Shown: positions 11,615-23,765, numbered from the stretch's first letter. The stretch is DNA of 64,000 nt from Zhengitettix transpicula (GCA_037074705.1 CM073596.1:17566501-17630500), one strand, 5' to 3'. Made by a program: numbers and translations. Notes: a model not told the origin generated them from the letters alone.

Positions 11615-13012
11615 TGGGTCCAGTACAAAATCCCGACACGCACTTACCCGATGTAAGTTTTCCCGACAACAATATCCCGATTGACAGGACAAAATCCCGA
11701 TTGCCATTTCCCTGACAGTACATTATCCCTATTGACGTTTTCCCGACAGTACATTATCCCTACTGACGTTTTCCCGACAGTACATTACCCCTACTGACGT
11801 TTTCCCGACAGTACATTATCCCTACTGACGTTTTCCCGACAGTACATTATCCCTACTGACGTTTCCCAACGATTGACGTTTTCCTGACAGTTCATTATCG
11901 CAATTGACGTTTTCCCGACAGTTCATTATCCCGATTGACGTTTTCCCGACAGTTCATTATCCCGATTGACGTTTTCCCTACAGTTCATTATCCCTATTGA
12001 CGTTTTGCCGACAGTACATTATCCCTACTGACGTTTTCCCGACAGTACATTATCCCTACTGACGTTTCCCAACGATTGACGTTTTCCTGACAGTTCATTA
12101 TCGCAATTGACGTTTTCCCGACAGTTCATTATCCCGATTGACGTTTTCCCGACAGTTCATTATCCCGATTGACGTTTTCCCGACAGTTCATTATCCCTAT
12201 TGACGTTTTCCCGACAGTACATTATCCCTACTTACGTTTTCCCGACAGTTCATTATCCCGATTGACGTTTTCCCGACAGTACATTATCCCGGTTGACGTT
12301 TTCCCGATGAGTGATTTTCCCGTAAGGTGAGTTCTTACGAAATAAAGCATATTATTAATATATCCCAATTTTATCCCCCCCCCCCCCGCCGAATGCAAAG
12401 GACGTGTCAACCCAACTATGTTTGATTCCGGAACAAGTTACACGTGTACTGTTAGTAATTAAGACTGCATTCAATTTTTTGTAACGTTGGTCCTATGTGT
12501 AAGTTTACTTAATTTGACAACAATGCAGTTGTTTTTGTATCGTAATCTGACGAAAACTATGAGCCACCTTTATTTTGTTCCGATAGTAACTGTTTCTCGT
12601 AATCTAGATATGATAATTAAAATCCTTCCTGTGCAAATAAAGGATTCCGGTGTTTAAGGTATGAAACGAAATTCTTTATCAAATATATGATTAATTTCGG
12701 AATTATTGATATTATATTTTTTTATTATTATTTTCATAGACCGTTATCGTATATTTTTGTATTTTGAAAATGCCACCCCTTTCTACCCCCACCCATAGGG
12801 CTGCTAGAACTATCTTAATTCCGCTCGGCTGTTCTTAGATCTTAAATGTACCAATATTGGTTGAAATTGTTCCACGCATTAATGAATAACATAATTTACA
12901 AAGTGTTGTACAATATTGATATTATTCTTTAAATTCGTAAAAACTCGCCTTTCGGGAAAATGACCTGTCGGGAAAACGGGATAATGCAGTGTCGGGTAAA
13001 TAAGTACGAACG
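11615..13012. mobile_element. Element with 31-bp minisatellite arm and inverted end
   Basis: Plus-strand repeats with the core TTTTCCCGACAGTACATTAT occupy about 11640-12310. Related sequence in the opposite orientation (TCGGGAAAACGGGATAATGC and GTCGGGTAAATAAGTAC) occupies about 12949-13005. The left edge also has CAGTAC and ACTTACCCGA, loosely inverted relative to the right edge. Inverted arms of short subrepeats around a unique middle resemble foldback-type transposons. No transposase is visible and the exact ends are uncertain. Confidence 0.45.
11690..12310. repeat. 31-bp minisatellite with 203-bp higher-order period
   Basis: About 20 tandem copies of a 31-bp unit, TTTTCCCGACAG then TWCATTATCCC then an ACTGACG/ATTGACG tail. 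A shortened 17-bp unit beginning GTTTCCCAACGATTGAC occurs at 11861 and again at 12064. The spacing of 203 bp equals six full units plus the short one, so a block of units was duplicated together. Confidence 0.9.
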
Positions 13013-13499
13013 TCCGGATCCCGGCTACACCTGCGTAGAATTTTAACGATGATCAACACGTGTTTTAGTGAAACGTGATTATACATGGTCAGAGACGAAC
13101 CATCAATAACTATCGTGGGCGTGGACTATGTTCTGTGACCACGGAAATTAACGTAAATGTACTATCGTGACGCATTTCCGGTTCATAGTCAAGGTCACGG
13201 CTTACTCTATTTCACCCTCCAATGAAATATATTAATGTCAGAAACGTAATACTAACCCGGATAAATAACACAGAGAATGTTAGAGTTTCAACGTTGTTTG
13301 GAGAAAACCATCCAAATTATTTTGTAACAATCTTCCAACATAAGGAATATTTGATGTTATTTTTTTTAAATGTTAGTTTGTTATTTTAACACACACGTGT
13401 GTCTGTTTTTTTATTTAGGTTAAATACGGCATTCCTATAACACTTCACAACAGTCATCGCAACATATCCTTTCCTTTAAGTTTCAATCGAGCTTCCTTT

Positions 13500-13800
13500 C
13501 GTGTTGTCACGTGGTCTTCTTCCCTTGCGAACATCCCAACTGTTGATCGTCGCATCAATGATTTAACATCCGGCGGCGCATCCGTTAATAATGCAGGGCC
13601 GGTATTCGTCGTCCTAAACAGGCCCTGTGAAGACACGGGGGCCCCATAACCTCTGCGGCCAGAGTGCATTTCGCAAAGTACCCCTGGTCCTGTTGTAATA
13701 ATAACGCTAATTATCATTACATCACAAAGACCCGCGGCTAATCCGCCCTTAATACTTCCCTCAAGAGATATTACGGCGGCAGGGTGAAACTCACCAACTC
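13500..13800. promoter_or_regulatory. GC-rich non-coding block, candidate regulatory element
   Basis: It stands out in composition from both flanks. It contains GCTAATTATCATTAC and other TAAT cores among GC-rich stretches (CCGGCGGCGC, GGGGGCCCC). A 116-codon minus-strand ORF covers it, but the predicted protein has no domain I recognise and the ORF may simply reflect few stops in GC-rich DNA. Confidence 0.3.
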
Positions 13801-14051
13801 GCACACTTACTGAGAGGACGGTGGTTAGCGTGACGGCCTTCCGGCTTTAATCCAGAATTCTGGTCATACTTCAAACTTGCTAATATCCTACATCAAATAA
13901 GGTTCCCTTCCAAAGGAACTGAATTATAAAAACAAGGATATAGCAAGAGCAATACAGCGGTTTTCGCTGCAATTATCTTTTATGAGAATAACATTCCGAG
14001 AAGTAAACGAAAAATATTCATGTATCGGTTTTGAATCGTTTTTATTAACAA

Positions 14052-14659
14052 CTAGCTGGGTGCCCGGCGTTGCTCGTGTACCTATTTATATAAACTCGAA
14101 AAAGTATTTAATTGAATACTTAAATATATTCCTCGAGTATTTCAGGATATAATTGTCAATTGTCACTCAGTCTTCATACATTACGAAATATTACATTGAT
14201 GAAATTGTTAGCTAGACTCACAACTAATACAGCGCGAAAATTAACTTACATTTTCCGCAAGGATGGTAAAGTAATTCGTATTCTTCTTTATTACCATTTG
14301 ATGGAGTATTGCTGTATAAAAGTATACATTTTATTTCAAGAACATATTTCTGCTTTATTTCATTCCTAATAAAGGAAATATTTCCTTTGTTCGTTGCGTA
14401 GTAACGTCTCTCGCTCGCGTGACGTCATTGTCTCTTGGCGCGCAGTAATTTAATATTTTATGATCACGGTTTTTAATTATAATTCTTTCCACATGTATGC
14501 TAGGCGTTTCTCACCCTCACAGTACCGTTTCTCGTATTTTGAAGAATATGTGTACCAATTTTTGTTGCATTCTGTCCACGCGATAAAATTTGTGTAAAGA
14601 ACAACGTAAATACATACATACATACATACATACATACATACAAATATACATTATATAGA
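14052..14659 (-). mobile_element. Helitron-like non-autonomous element, 608 bp
   Basis: On the minus strand it starts TCTATATAATG after A and ends CCCAGCTAG before T, the TC...CTAG ends and A|T insertion expected of Helitrons. A (TATG)n tract lies just inside the 5' end. A GC-rich GGGCACCC segment and an incomplete hairpin precede the 3' end. It has no coding capacity. It is closely related to 14737-15534. Confidence 0.7.
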
Positions 14660-14736
14660 TTAATTAAAAGTAAAAATATCAAGAAATACCTGAAACTCTT
14701 TATCGGACTAGTTCACTTAAGTTATTTTATTTCTTA

Positions 14737-15534
14737 CTAGCTGCGTGCCCGGAGTTGCCCGTGTACTTATTTATATAAACCCGAAAAAGTATTTAATTCT
14801 ATATTAATCTTTAGTCAAGGAGAGGATTTAACCTAAATCTAACTGTTCCTAGTTCCGTACACACTTCCGACCGATAGTGCATTAATTGAACAGCTGTAAA
14901 ATACATTGAATTTTATTGCATCAATCCCAACAAACATACCTCATAATTTCTTTACGAATAGAATACTTAAATATACTCCTTGAGTATTGCTGGATATAAT
15001 TGTCCCTCAGTCTTCAGACATCACGAAAAATATAATTGATGAAATTGTTGGCTAGATTCACAATGTAAACAAATAGCCACCATATTGGAGTCACGAATAT
15101 GGCGCGAAAATTAACTTGCATTTTCCGCAAGGATCGTTATGTATTTCGTATTGTTTTTTTATTATCATCCTATGAAGTTTTGCTGGATAAAGTAATAATT
15201 GTTATTCAATCAAAATATTTCTGCTTCAATTCATTACGAAAAAAGGAACTATTTACTTTTTTGTGGAGTTTCGTCGCGTAGTAACGTCTCCCTCGTGTGT
15301 TCTGTGACGTCATTATTTCTTGACGCTCAGAAATCTAACACAGAATGATCACAATGTTTTAATTATAATCCTTTCTACATTTATGCTACAGTTTTCTCAC
15401 TCCCACATTACCGTTTCCTGCCGTTTGAAGAATATGAAGACCAATGGTTGTTGCAATCTGTCCACGCTTTAAAATATGTATATAGATTAACGTAAATACA
15501 TACATTCAATAAAACACTTTTTTTATTATACAGA
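14737..15534 (-). mobile_element. Helitron-like non-autonomous element, 798 bp
   Basis: On the minus strand it starts TCTGTATAATAAAAAAAG after A and ends GGCACGCAGCTAG before T. The body is shared with 14052-14659, the 17651 copy, the 24850 copy and the 62283 copy, including TGACGTCA and TAATGCACTATCGGTC. It has no ORF of note. The longer body suggests this is nearer the full non-autonomous form than its neighbour 77 bp away. Confidence 0.72.
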
Positions 15535-15740
15535 TAATTTTTATAGTTTTCGTCTCACGAAAATTCAAACATTTTCTGAGGTATATATTGCGATTAAGTA
15601 AAGGTTACTTTTCTAATATTAATATGTATTATTGAAGGACGTAAACTGGTATGTCGAGTGAATTTTCATCGTACTGAAGTGTTTCTATGTAAGGAATATT
15701 GAGTATCACGAAGTTGAAACAAAACTTGTAATATGATGTT

Positions 15741-15743
<3 letters not shown>

Positions 15744-15789
<46 letters not shown>
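15744..15789. repeat. (TA)n microsatellite, LTR insertion site
   Basis: About 23 TA repeats run directly into the left end of the solo LTR at 15790. Confidence 0.95.
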
Positions 15790-15792
<3 letters not shown>

Positions 15793-16811
15793 AATAATCA
15801 ACAATTAGGCGTCAATTATTTAATTAGAATTTAAATGAATTTACCTCACGTTAAACGTCAAAATGTAATAATCAAATGAAAAGCTTTTATTAAATGATAT
15901 GATCAAAATTAACAAACAAAAGATTTATAAATTTTGTGGCAATAACTTAAAAACAATTACAATTTAAAATTTTTAGATCTCAGGGTCTTCACTGGGTTTG
16001 ATAATGGACACAACAATTTGATTTAAAAATCTTATTAACAAACAAATCACAGTTACCTAAACAATACGCCGATAGAAATAAACTAAAAAGAAAATAAATT
16101 AACATGACAATTAAAATAGAACGAAATTAAATAGTAAAGAGATTAACTCTGATTAACAATTAAAAATAGAACGAAATCTGACTTCTATCCTTTAATTACG
16201 TTTACATAAATCATTATTTTTGTAATTCGTTACTCACATCTGTCCAGCTGGTTCCAGCATTCCTTTTTGTTTTCCGGAGTACACTATTGCAAAAATTTTT
16301 ACACTGATTCTAATATTGGCTCAAAGATTTTACACTCTTGAAGTCCACCTTGATAGGATCCCAGGAACTCGGATGATCCTCCTTTTTGTCAGCTATCTCG
16401 TGACCGCTTGCCTTGTATGAATCCTGTGATTCATAGATTTGCTAGTCTTTTTACCACTTGGGACTTAAACTGCAACTTTACTATTCCTGGCTGCTACAGA
16501 CGTAACTGCACTCCTTTCCTGGCTGAACTTTGTTCAATAATACATTAAACAACGGCTAGTCTCTGCTCTCTAAAATAATTTGATCCGTCCTCCGAAATGT
16601 CCCGTCACCAACTAACTCTGTTAAATTCTAGTCACCAACTGAACTATCGTCGTCTCGAGTTTTAGCTCGCATACGCCATTTTCGACTTTCCGACAAAGTA
16701 ACAGAGACGGGCTCTATTGTTGTTTTGGAAGCTCCTGGCGATATAATGGATTTCTCAAACAATTTAAATTTTATATCCAAACAATTAATGTCCTAATTAA
16801 TTGGCATTACA
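15790..16811 (+). mobile_element. Solo LTR, 1,022 bp, ATAT target duplication
   Basis: It begins TGTAATAATC and ends GGCATTACA, with ATAT at 15786-15789 and 16812-15. It contains TCAGGGTCTTCACTGGGTTT at about 15981. The TG..CA ends plus equal 4-bp flanks fit a solo LTR of a Gypsy-type element, some of which (for example Drosophila 297 and 17.6) prefer ATAT; the superfamily is not proven. No primer-binding site follows it, so the internal region is absent. Confidence 0.68.
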
Positions 16812-17650
16812 ATATATAATATCACCCTTTGTAGGTATTTTCTTCATTCATCCTTGCAATGAGGTACAGAATCAGTCATTTCTTAACCTTTTTTTCAACT
16901 CACCACAGTATATATTTGAATCATACTTCTATTTAAGAATAAATACGATTTACCAGCCTGTAATAAAATGATGACCGATGATAACGTAATTTTTTGATGA
17001 ATCGTGACTGATCAGAAGCAAGAAAAAGGGACTGACAATTTTATAAAAAAAAATTTTGGACAAAATATTTTCTTTGTGGAGGTAATATAAAATATTTATT
17101 AACATAAACGGAAAATCTTATCGAGAATGCATAACATTATATGAAATTTGTTTGCGAGGTTAAGAATTAAACAGCCGTATCCAATGAGACTTTGAGAAAA
17201 ATTAAGACTATTCAGTCATTACGTTTAAAGAGTGAGACATGGTTAAAGGTATTTTTTTTCCTCTGTCTGTATTTTAATTAATAAATATACCTTGCCTTAG
17301 TTGCAGTGCGTTGTCTAGAGTACTCAATGTAAAGTTGCAAGTCAACTCTCGAATATAACTTTACTGACGATTGTCCCAGAGTTTCAACATACATGGGCCG
17401 GTGCCTGCGTGAAATTAATTGGCTACGGGACTTTTCCTTTTGTTAAAGGGTTGAATATCGGAGCGTACTACAGCTCGCGAAACTTTCCCCTCAATTAGAC
17501 TATTTTAGACAGAGAGACAGAAAATTAGTTTGATGTCTTATAAGTCAGAAGCAGGAATTTTTAAAGTTTTCGGAATTAAATTAAATATTTCAGGTATGTC
17601 AGTCAAATAAAAAATTTATTCGTAATGGAGGAAAAAATATTTGAAAGATA
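16812..17650. other. Intergenic DNA, no gene seen
   Basis: No supported gene or repeat. Confidence 0.5.
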
Positions 17651-17671
17651 TCTATATAATAAAAAAGTATG

Positions 17672-17705
<34 letters not shown>

Positions 17706-19192
17706 TGTATGTATTTACGTTGTTCTTTATACAAATTTTATCGCGTGGACAGAATTCTACAAAAATTGGTATATATATTCTGCCAAAATCGAGAACCGGC
17801 ACTGTGGGGGTGAGAAACCCCTAGAATAAACATGGAAATAATTATAATTGAAATAAGTTACGAATTAGTGTTAAATTACTGCACGAGACGATGACGTCAT
17901 AAGTTTTCAAGACATTGACGCATCCTAAATACAGTTCTGTATTTCGTAATGAAATGAAGCAGAAATATTTTGATTGAATAAAAAGTAAAATTTTTTCCAG
18001 TATTACTCCATCGAATGGTAATAAAAAACAATACGAAACACTTTACCATCCTTGCGCAAAGTTAATTTGGAATAGTTAATTATCCCGCTATCTTTGATAA
18101 AGCCAATATGGCGCCTTATAATACATTCAAATGTGTGTCGGTCGAGATTTATAAAATTTCATAATATAACGTACAATTGTATCCTGTATAATATTTCAGA
18201 AGATAATAAGATTTGTCTAAGGTACGACTGCTGAATTATATGTTTGTAACTATAAAAGTATTGAAAATGACGTACGGAACTCCGAAAGTTTTTATGGTCG
18301 TTATTCAATTAATGCACTATCAGTCAAAGGTATGTACAGAAATAGGAACATTTAAATTGAATTAAAAGTACAATTAATTATACTTTACGCAACGTATTTC
18401 TATAAATTTGTATAAATGTAAACAAATTATTGCGTGCAATTTGTGTCGTGAAACAAAAATTTGAGGTTAGGATAGCAATGTTTGTTTTCCATTTTTGGGA
18501 ACGACGTTATAGATGTTCAATTTCTGAGAAATGAAGCTGAGCAAAAATATTTTGATTGAATAATAAGTATAATTAAATCTACCAATACCACATCGAGTGA
18601 TAAATATAATGTATTCTGAAAGGTTATACAATCCATGGCATTAATTTTCTTTTAAATAACTTGACTTTTGACGTGGAATATTTAACGGGATCAGGGACCA
18701 ATATGTTTCCCAATTATATCTTACAATACGCACTGGAAGATACATAGAATTATGATAAAAACAATACTTAAATGTTCAAAATTGATATTTTTTTATTGAA
18801 GACAGCGTATTTCGTAATGTTTTGCATTAATTTTATACAATGCTACCAACTGCAGATTGCTAAAACCACCAAATAGTTTAATTTCAGATGGAAAAATTAT
18901 GTCTCCAAATTTAATAATTGTTTTAAATAGTGTATGTATATCTATCTATCTATCTATATAAATATCTATATCTATATATATAAATCTATCTATATATATA
19001 AATTTGTGGGGGTGGTCATCTTCTAACATGTAAAAATGACCAATATATTTGGTCAGTGACTTAAACACCTTCAGCATGGGAGGTGAGCACATTTAGGGAT
19101 AGGGTTCGAGGAGCGTTACATAAAAATAGCGCAAAAGCAACCGAAATTGGAGTGTATCGGGACATCTCGGGCAACGCCGGGCACCCAGCTAG
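17651..19192 (+). mobile_element. Helitron-like element(s), about 1.5 kb
   Basis: It starts TCTATATAATAAAAAAG after A and ends GGGCACCCAGCTAG before T, with a (TATG)n tract at 17664-17713. The first 700 bp match the long-body type (14737 copy); the last 230 bp match the short-body type (60298 copy). A second TCTATATA start at about 18950-18985 suggests that two elements abut, the first having lost its 3' end. I therefore treat the single-element reading as uncertain. Confidence 0.6.
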
Positions 19193-20509
19193 TTGAGGAA
19201 TATAATTGCTTGTAAGTTAATTTAAATGTTTTTCACTGTAGCTGCTACGAATTACGGACTTTAATGCCGCAATAATTTCTATCCTTTTTGACCAATGATA
19301 TATGTATTTATCGTTGTTCACACGTATCGTGCATCACTTAAATAATTTTGTTCTTAAAATAAATAGATTCGCTAAATAGAACACATGAGTGGAGTGGTTT
19401 TTCTAAAGTTTCCCTTTGAAGACGCAGGTCGAGATTCTGAGCTCCTTCACCTCTATTACAGTGTCTCATTTTCAACATTAAGGGCAGCCCTTTCTCCCTT
19501 GCAAGGAACCCTTAACCACCTGTCTCATTATAACTTTTCATACATCACCACTAGTGCAGTAAACCTTATATTACAATATATATTACAACGCTCGCACACA
19601 AAATTAAATTAAACGGCGTCTAAAGTTACCACTTTACGTTGTTGGCAGAACCCTCGCATTCTACCGTCTGCAGGTATGCAAATAAATGTCTGGAATATTG
19701 TTCCGTCTTGGGTCTAGATAATAATAATTAGCACCGTGCAAGTTAGGAACAACTGTGAACGCAGGAAAGGAAATTGTTTTTACTTTACTGTAGTTCATTC
19801 GCGAAAGACGTAACAGAGCCAAACGCCCTTTAAACGAATTTGTTAAACTTTATCCCTTAACTATAAGAATAACATAGTAATATTATTGTAAAAGTTCATT
19901 TGTAAATAAACGACTCGACAACGTTTTCTTCAGCATAAACAACTTAGTCTCCCATAAATATACATTTGTCACGTATCTTCTCAACGTATGCTTCCACATC
20001 TAGCAATCTAAAATTAAAATAAAAAAACGGTAAATACTTATTCATTATATTTAAATCATATACTTTATGACTGATGATCGTTTCTCTTTCCTCACAATTG
20101 GAACTGGCTTCTATAATGGTATAATAAAACATTTAATAAATTCTATTAAGAGTGCCGTATCATTAATTATTCACGAATAAATAATTTTGTGTACATTTAT
20201 TTCGATACCGTCATGGTTAAGACAATTGTCTAGATATTAATTGACTTTCTCAGAGTGGTGCACAGCAGTCAATTTTTTTTAATTTGTTCTTTTCTATCAT
20301 TCTATTTGCATGACATAAAAAAATATTGCATGAAATTCTGTTTCAGATCATTATTTGTAGCATTGAAACGTCCAAAGAATGAGTTTCTCGACACACGTGC
20401 AGAAGGGCGGTGTATAATATGCATTATGTTTCGGCCATAGATTCTCCTCGTCACATTGTGCAAAGAATTGAATTAATTGTCGTTTGGAGATTTTTTTTTT
20501 CTAAACTAA
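19193..20509. other. Intergenic DNA, no gene seen
   Basis: Several ORFs under 80 codons, none with recognisable features. Confidence 0.5.
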
Positions 20510-22008
20510 GGTTCCCACACGCCGAGGCACCTCGGCCTGTTCTGAAAGGTGTATGTTCCGGGGTCACAGACCTTAGGCATACGGTAAGAGTTGTCCGCTA
20601 TTCCCATTGGAATAGTCGGCCAGCTGCCTCCTAAACTGGTCGAGACGCGGAGAAGGGAATGCTGCTTCCCCACAGCAAACTCCTCTCCCGCTATCGGAAG
20701 GGCGTGGGACAAGTACCCAATGCCCGACCTACCCGATGCAGGTTTTCCTAGGGTTTTCCCTGTATTTCTTTAGGCGAATGCCGGGTAGGATCCTTAAAAT
20801 ATAGCCCCGGGGCCCTAGTAACCCTTGGCTACCTTCCTCTACCCTTCCGAATCCCCCCTTTCAAATCCCTTCCTACGCTATTAAAGGGGAGTTGCCCAAT
20901 GTGGATCACCCTCATGTAGCCAGTTGCACTAAAAAAAACTGTGAGGGAACAGAAGCCTGCGACAGATGTTCTTTAGCAGACAGAACCTTTTAGGAGAGAT
21001 ACGAAGGGGCTACCTTTGAGTATGCCTTTTCCTCTCCGTTTTTGAACTAAGGTTCCCACAAGCCGAGGCTGTTCTGAGAGGTATTTGTTCCGGGGTCACA
21101 GACTTTGGGCATACGGTAAGAGTTGTCGGCTATTCCCATTGGAATAGTCGGCCAGCTGCCTCCTAAACTGGTCGAGGCACGGAGAAGGGAATGCTGCGTC
21201 CCCACAGCAAACTCCTCTCCCGCTATCCGAAGGGCGTGGGACAAGTACCCAAAGCCCTACCTGATGCAGGTTTTTCTATGGTTTTCCCTGCATTTCTTTA
21301 GGCGAATTCCGGGTAGGATCCTTAAAATATAGCCCGGCGGCCCTAGTTAACCCTTGGCTACCTTCCTCTACCCTTCCACATCCCCCCTTTCAAATCCCTT
21401 CCTATGCTCTTAAAGGGGAGTTGCCCAAAGTGGATTACCCTCATGTAGCCCGTTGCCAAAAAAAATATCTAAAAAAGTCTGCGAGGGCTATTCTCTCGCA
21501 GGCAGAACCTTTTAGGAGTGATACGAAGGGGCTACCTTTGGGTATGCCTTTTCCTCTCCGTTTTCGAACTAAGGTTCCCACAAGCCGAGGCATCTCGGTC
21601 TGTTCTGAGAGGTGTATGTTCCGGGGTCACAGACCTTGGGCATACGGTAAGAGTTGTTCGGCCTGTTCCCATTGGAATAGTCGGCCAGCTGCCTCCTAAA
21701 CTGGTCGAGGCACGGAGAAGGGAATGCTGCTTCCCCACAGCAAACTCCTCTCCCGCTATCCGAAGGGCGTGGGACAAGTACCCAAAGCCCGACCTATCTG
21801 ATGCAGGTTTTTCTATGGTTTTCCCTGCATTTCTTTAGGTGTATGCCGGGTAGGATCCTTAAACTATAGCCCGGCGGCCCTAGTTAACCTTTGGCTACCT
21901 TATTCTATCCTTCCGCATCCCCCCTTTAAAATCCCTTCCTATGCTATTAAAGGGGAGTTTCCCAACGTGGATTACCCTCATGTAGCAAGTTGCTCTAAAA
22001 AAAAATTC
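20510..22008 (+). repeat. Tandem array of three poly(A)-ended repeat units
   Basis: GGTTCCCAC marks unit starts at 20510, 21051 and 21573 (spacings 541 and 522 bp). Each unit carries GTCACAGACY, GGCATACGGTAAGAG, GTGGGACAAGTACCC, AGGATCCTTAAA and TTAAAGGGGAGTT, and ends in A-rich sequence. Linkers contain AGGCAGAACCTTTTAGGAG and ACGAAGGGGCTACCT. Conserved ORFs in both strands (about 65-100 codons) appear because the unit has few stops; they have no domain I know. A-tails suggest retroposition, but the tandem arrangement points to later unequal exchange. Confidence 0.8.
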
Positions 22009-22289
22009 TATTTATCAATTGTTATTCTCTCTGTAGATAAATATGATTGTCGGTTTGTTTTTGTGTCCCTTCTATCCTAAATTTTTATCTGCTATCACGA
22101 TCATAGACAGGTTTTTTGGTGACCCTTTGAAGTTTTTTTTTTGGCCTTTCAAAGCGTTTGGCAGCTCCCATGAAGTGATCGGGAGTGAATTTTAAAATCA
22201 TCCTACATCGGCTGATGTTATAGTTGATTAGTTACTTTTTGCGGTCCATGTGTTTGAATACATTCTATACTTATTTATTTAGAGTATAA

Positions 22290-22645
22290 TTTTAAGTTTA
22301 TAAATCAACAATAAGGGAGGGGGTGTAGTATCGTTATAATAAAATAACGCGATAGCAATCGAGATTCGAGTTAAACCGGGGTTATGGAAGTCGCTGAATT
22401 TTTTTATGACGGGGATGTTCAAACATGTTAACCGGCCATTTTTGGGTCGAATAAAATATATTTCAGGATCAATGAGATTTATAAAATAAGTCCAAACGTT
22501 TCCTGTGTATATTTGCAACCCATTTCGGGCTTGGTATGAGAGTATACTTATGGATAGCGGTCGAGGGGCGTCACATAAATATAACCAAGTCAAATCTGGG
22601 GTTACGGATGTATGACAACCCGGGCCACCCCGGACACCCAGCTAG
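22290..22645 (+). mobile_element. Helitron-like element, 3' part, short-body type
   Basis: It ends GGACACCCAGCTAG before T. It contains two related subunits, each with an AATAACGCG or AATATAACC block preceded by a GGGG-rich stretch and a TTCAAACATGTTAA block, as in the 60298 copy. No 5' TC end is visible; the left boundary is approximate. Confidence 0.5.
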
Positions 22646-23280
22646 TACAGAATAAAAATAGCAGAACGGCTAAGTCCCTTCCAACTAAGATATTGATGGC
22701 TGAACGAGCGTAAGAATAGCTTCAACGATTGCTTCATTAAATTAATATGTTTATGAAAATTCCGTTGTGCGATCTCGTATATTCACATTCAAGTGAGGTG
22801 TCGTCAATAAAAGTTTAAGAACCTCTTTGAGATGCGGCCTATTTCTAAGCTCGCTATAAAGTGGCTATATAATCCAGGCCCCCTTGAACGTCGATTCACT
22901 TTCGGATTAATGTTCCTCGTCCCTCCAAATATAAGGCATGATGTGCGTGTGCTCTTTCCCAGATGAATTATGAAGTGAATGCTTATACCGGCTATATACG
23001 TTTACTGTCGATATTCACAAAGGACGACTAACCGAATTTTATTGCAGGTAAAAGTGAAACCGCCGTTGTGCAGATTTTAGTGAGGGAATATTTGTTAACG
23101 AGCGGTTGGCACAATATCCTCATTACGTTTAACGAATATTTCAGTTGATGCTGCTACTTCTCACGCAGTTGGTGGAGTGTAAAAAACTATGGGATATTCA
23201 GAGGCACTGCCTATTATAAACTCCATAAAAACATTTTAGTTTCAAAAAAGATAAAGGACAAGCTAGTGTTTGATTAATGA
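22646..23280. other. Unique intergenic DNA, no gene seen
   Basis: A moderately GC-richer stretch at about 22790-23000 has no ORF. Nothing else supported. Confidence 0.45.
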
Positions 23281-23399
23281 ATAAAATAATTCGCATTTAT
23301 TTTTTACGAATAAAGAGATTAAAGAAAGCTGACAATATATTGTAACATACACAAGATATTACTGGAAAAAAATCTCCACGATGGAATCAAATTATATAG

Positions 23400-23592
23400 T
23401 ATTCAATTTAAACGTACAAAGGAAGAAAAATATCAGGATTTTAGGTTCAAATTAAACCAAAATTAACAAAAGATTTATTTGATTTCAATTTTTACATTGA
23501 ATTATTATGTTTTTAATAAATGCCTCAGAATCAAAAACGCCGGGGCCGCTTATAGGAACTCTAATAAAGATATTTTATAAAAAAGAATCTAA
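23400..23592 (+). mobile_element. Left arm of the foldback-type element family
   Basis: It matches the left arms at 31365 and 32325: AACAAAAGATTTATTTGA, TAATAAATGCCTCAG, GGGCCGCTTATAGG and CTCTAATAAAGA. Only this arm is present. Confidence 0.6.
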
Positions 23593-23765
23593 CAAGGATA
23601 CCTCGATTTATAAACAGTAGATATATTTTGATTCATGATTCACGACAGCAACAATTGTGACTAACTAAATACTTAGCTGCAATACATCAAATGGGCAAAC
23701 AAAATAAGAGAAATTTATGTGTATAGGTAACCCTTTGAAGATAAATTGTAATTTTGATTATTTCA

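Noticed and set aside
11690..12310. CRISPR-like appearance of regularly spaced short repeats
   Set aside because: The 31-bp units are contiguous with no unique spacers, and the genome is eukaryotic. It is a minisatellite.
13089..13200. Imperfect inverted similarity (GGACTATG / CATAGTC) and a TCAAGGTCA nuclear-receptor-like site
   Set aside because: Too short and imperfect to call an element or a regulatory site with confidence.
17599..17829. ORFs with YVCMYVCM repeats on both strands
   Set aside because: They arise from the (TATG)n tract of a Helitron-like element.
20506..21838. Several related ORFs of 60-106 codons with LPPKLVEARRREC and the opposite-strand SLGGSWPTIPM
   Set aside because: They recur in both strands of a dispersed repeat and reflect its low stop density; no domain is recognisable.
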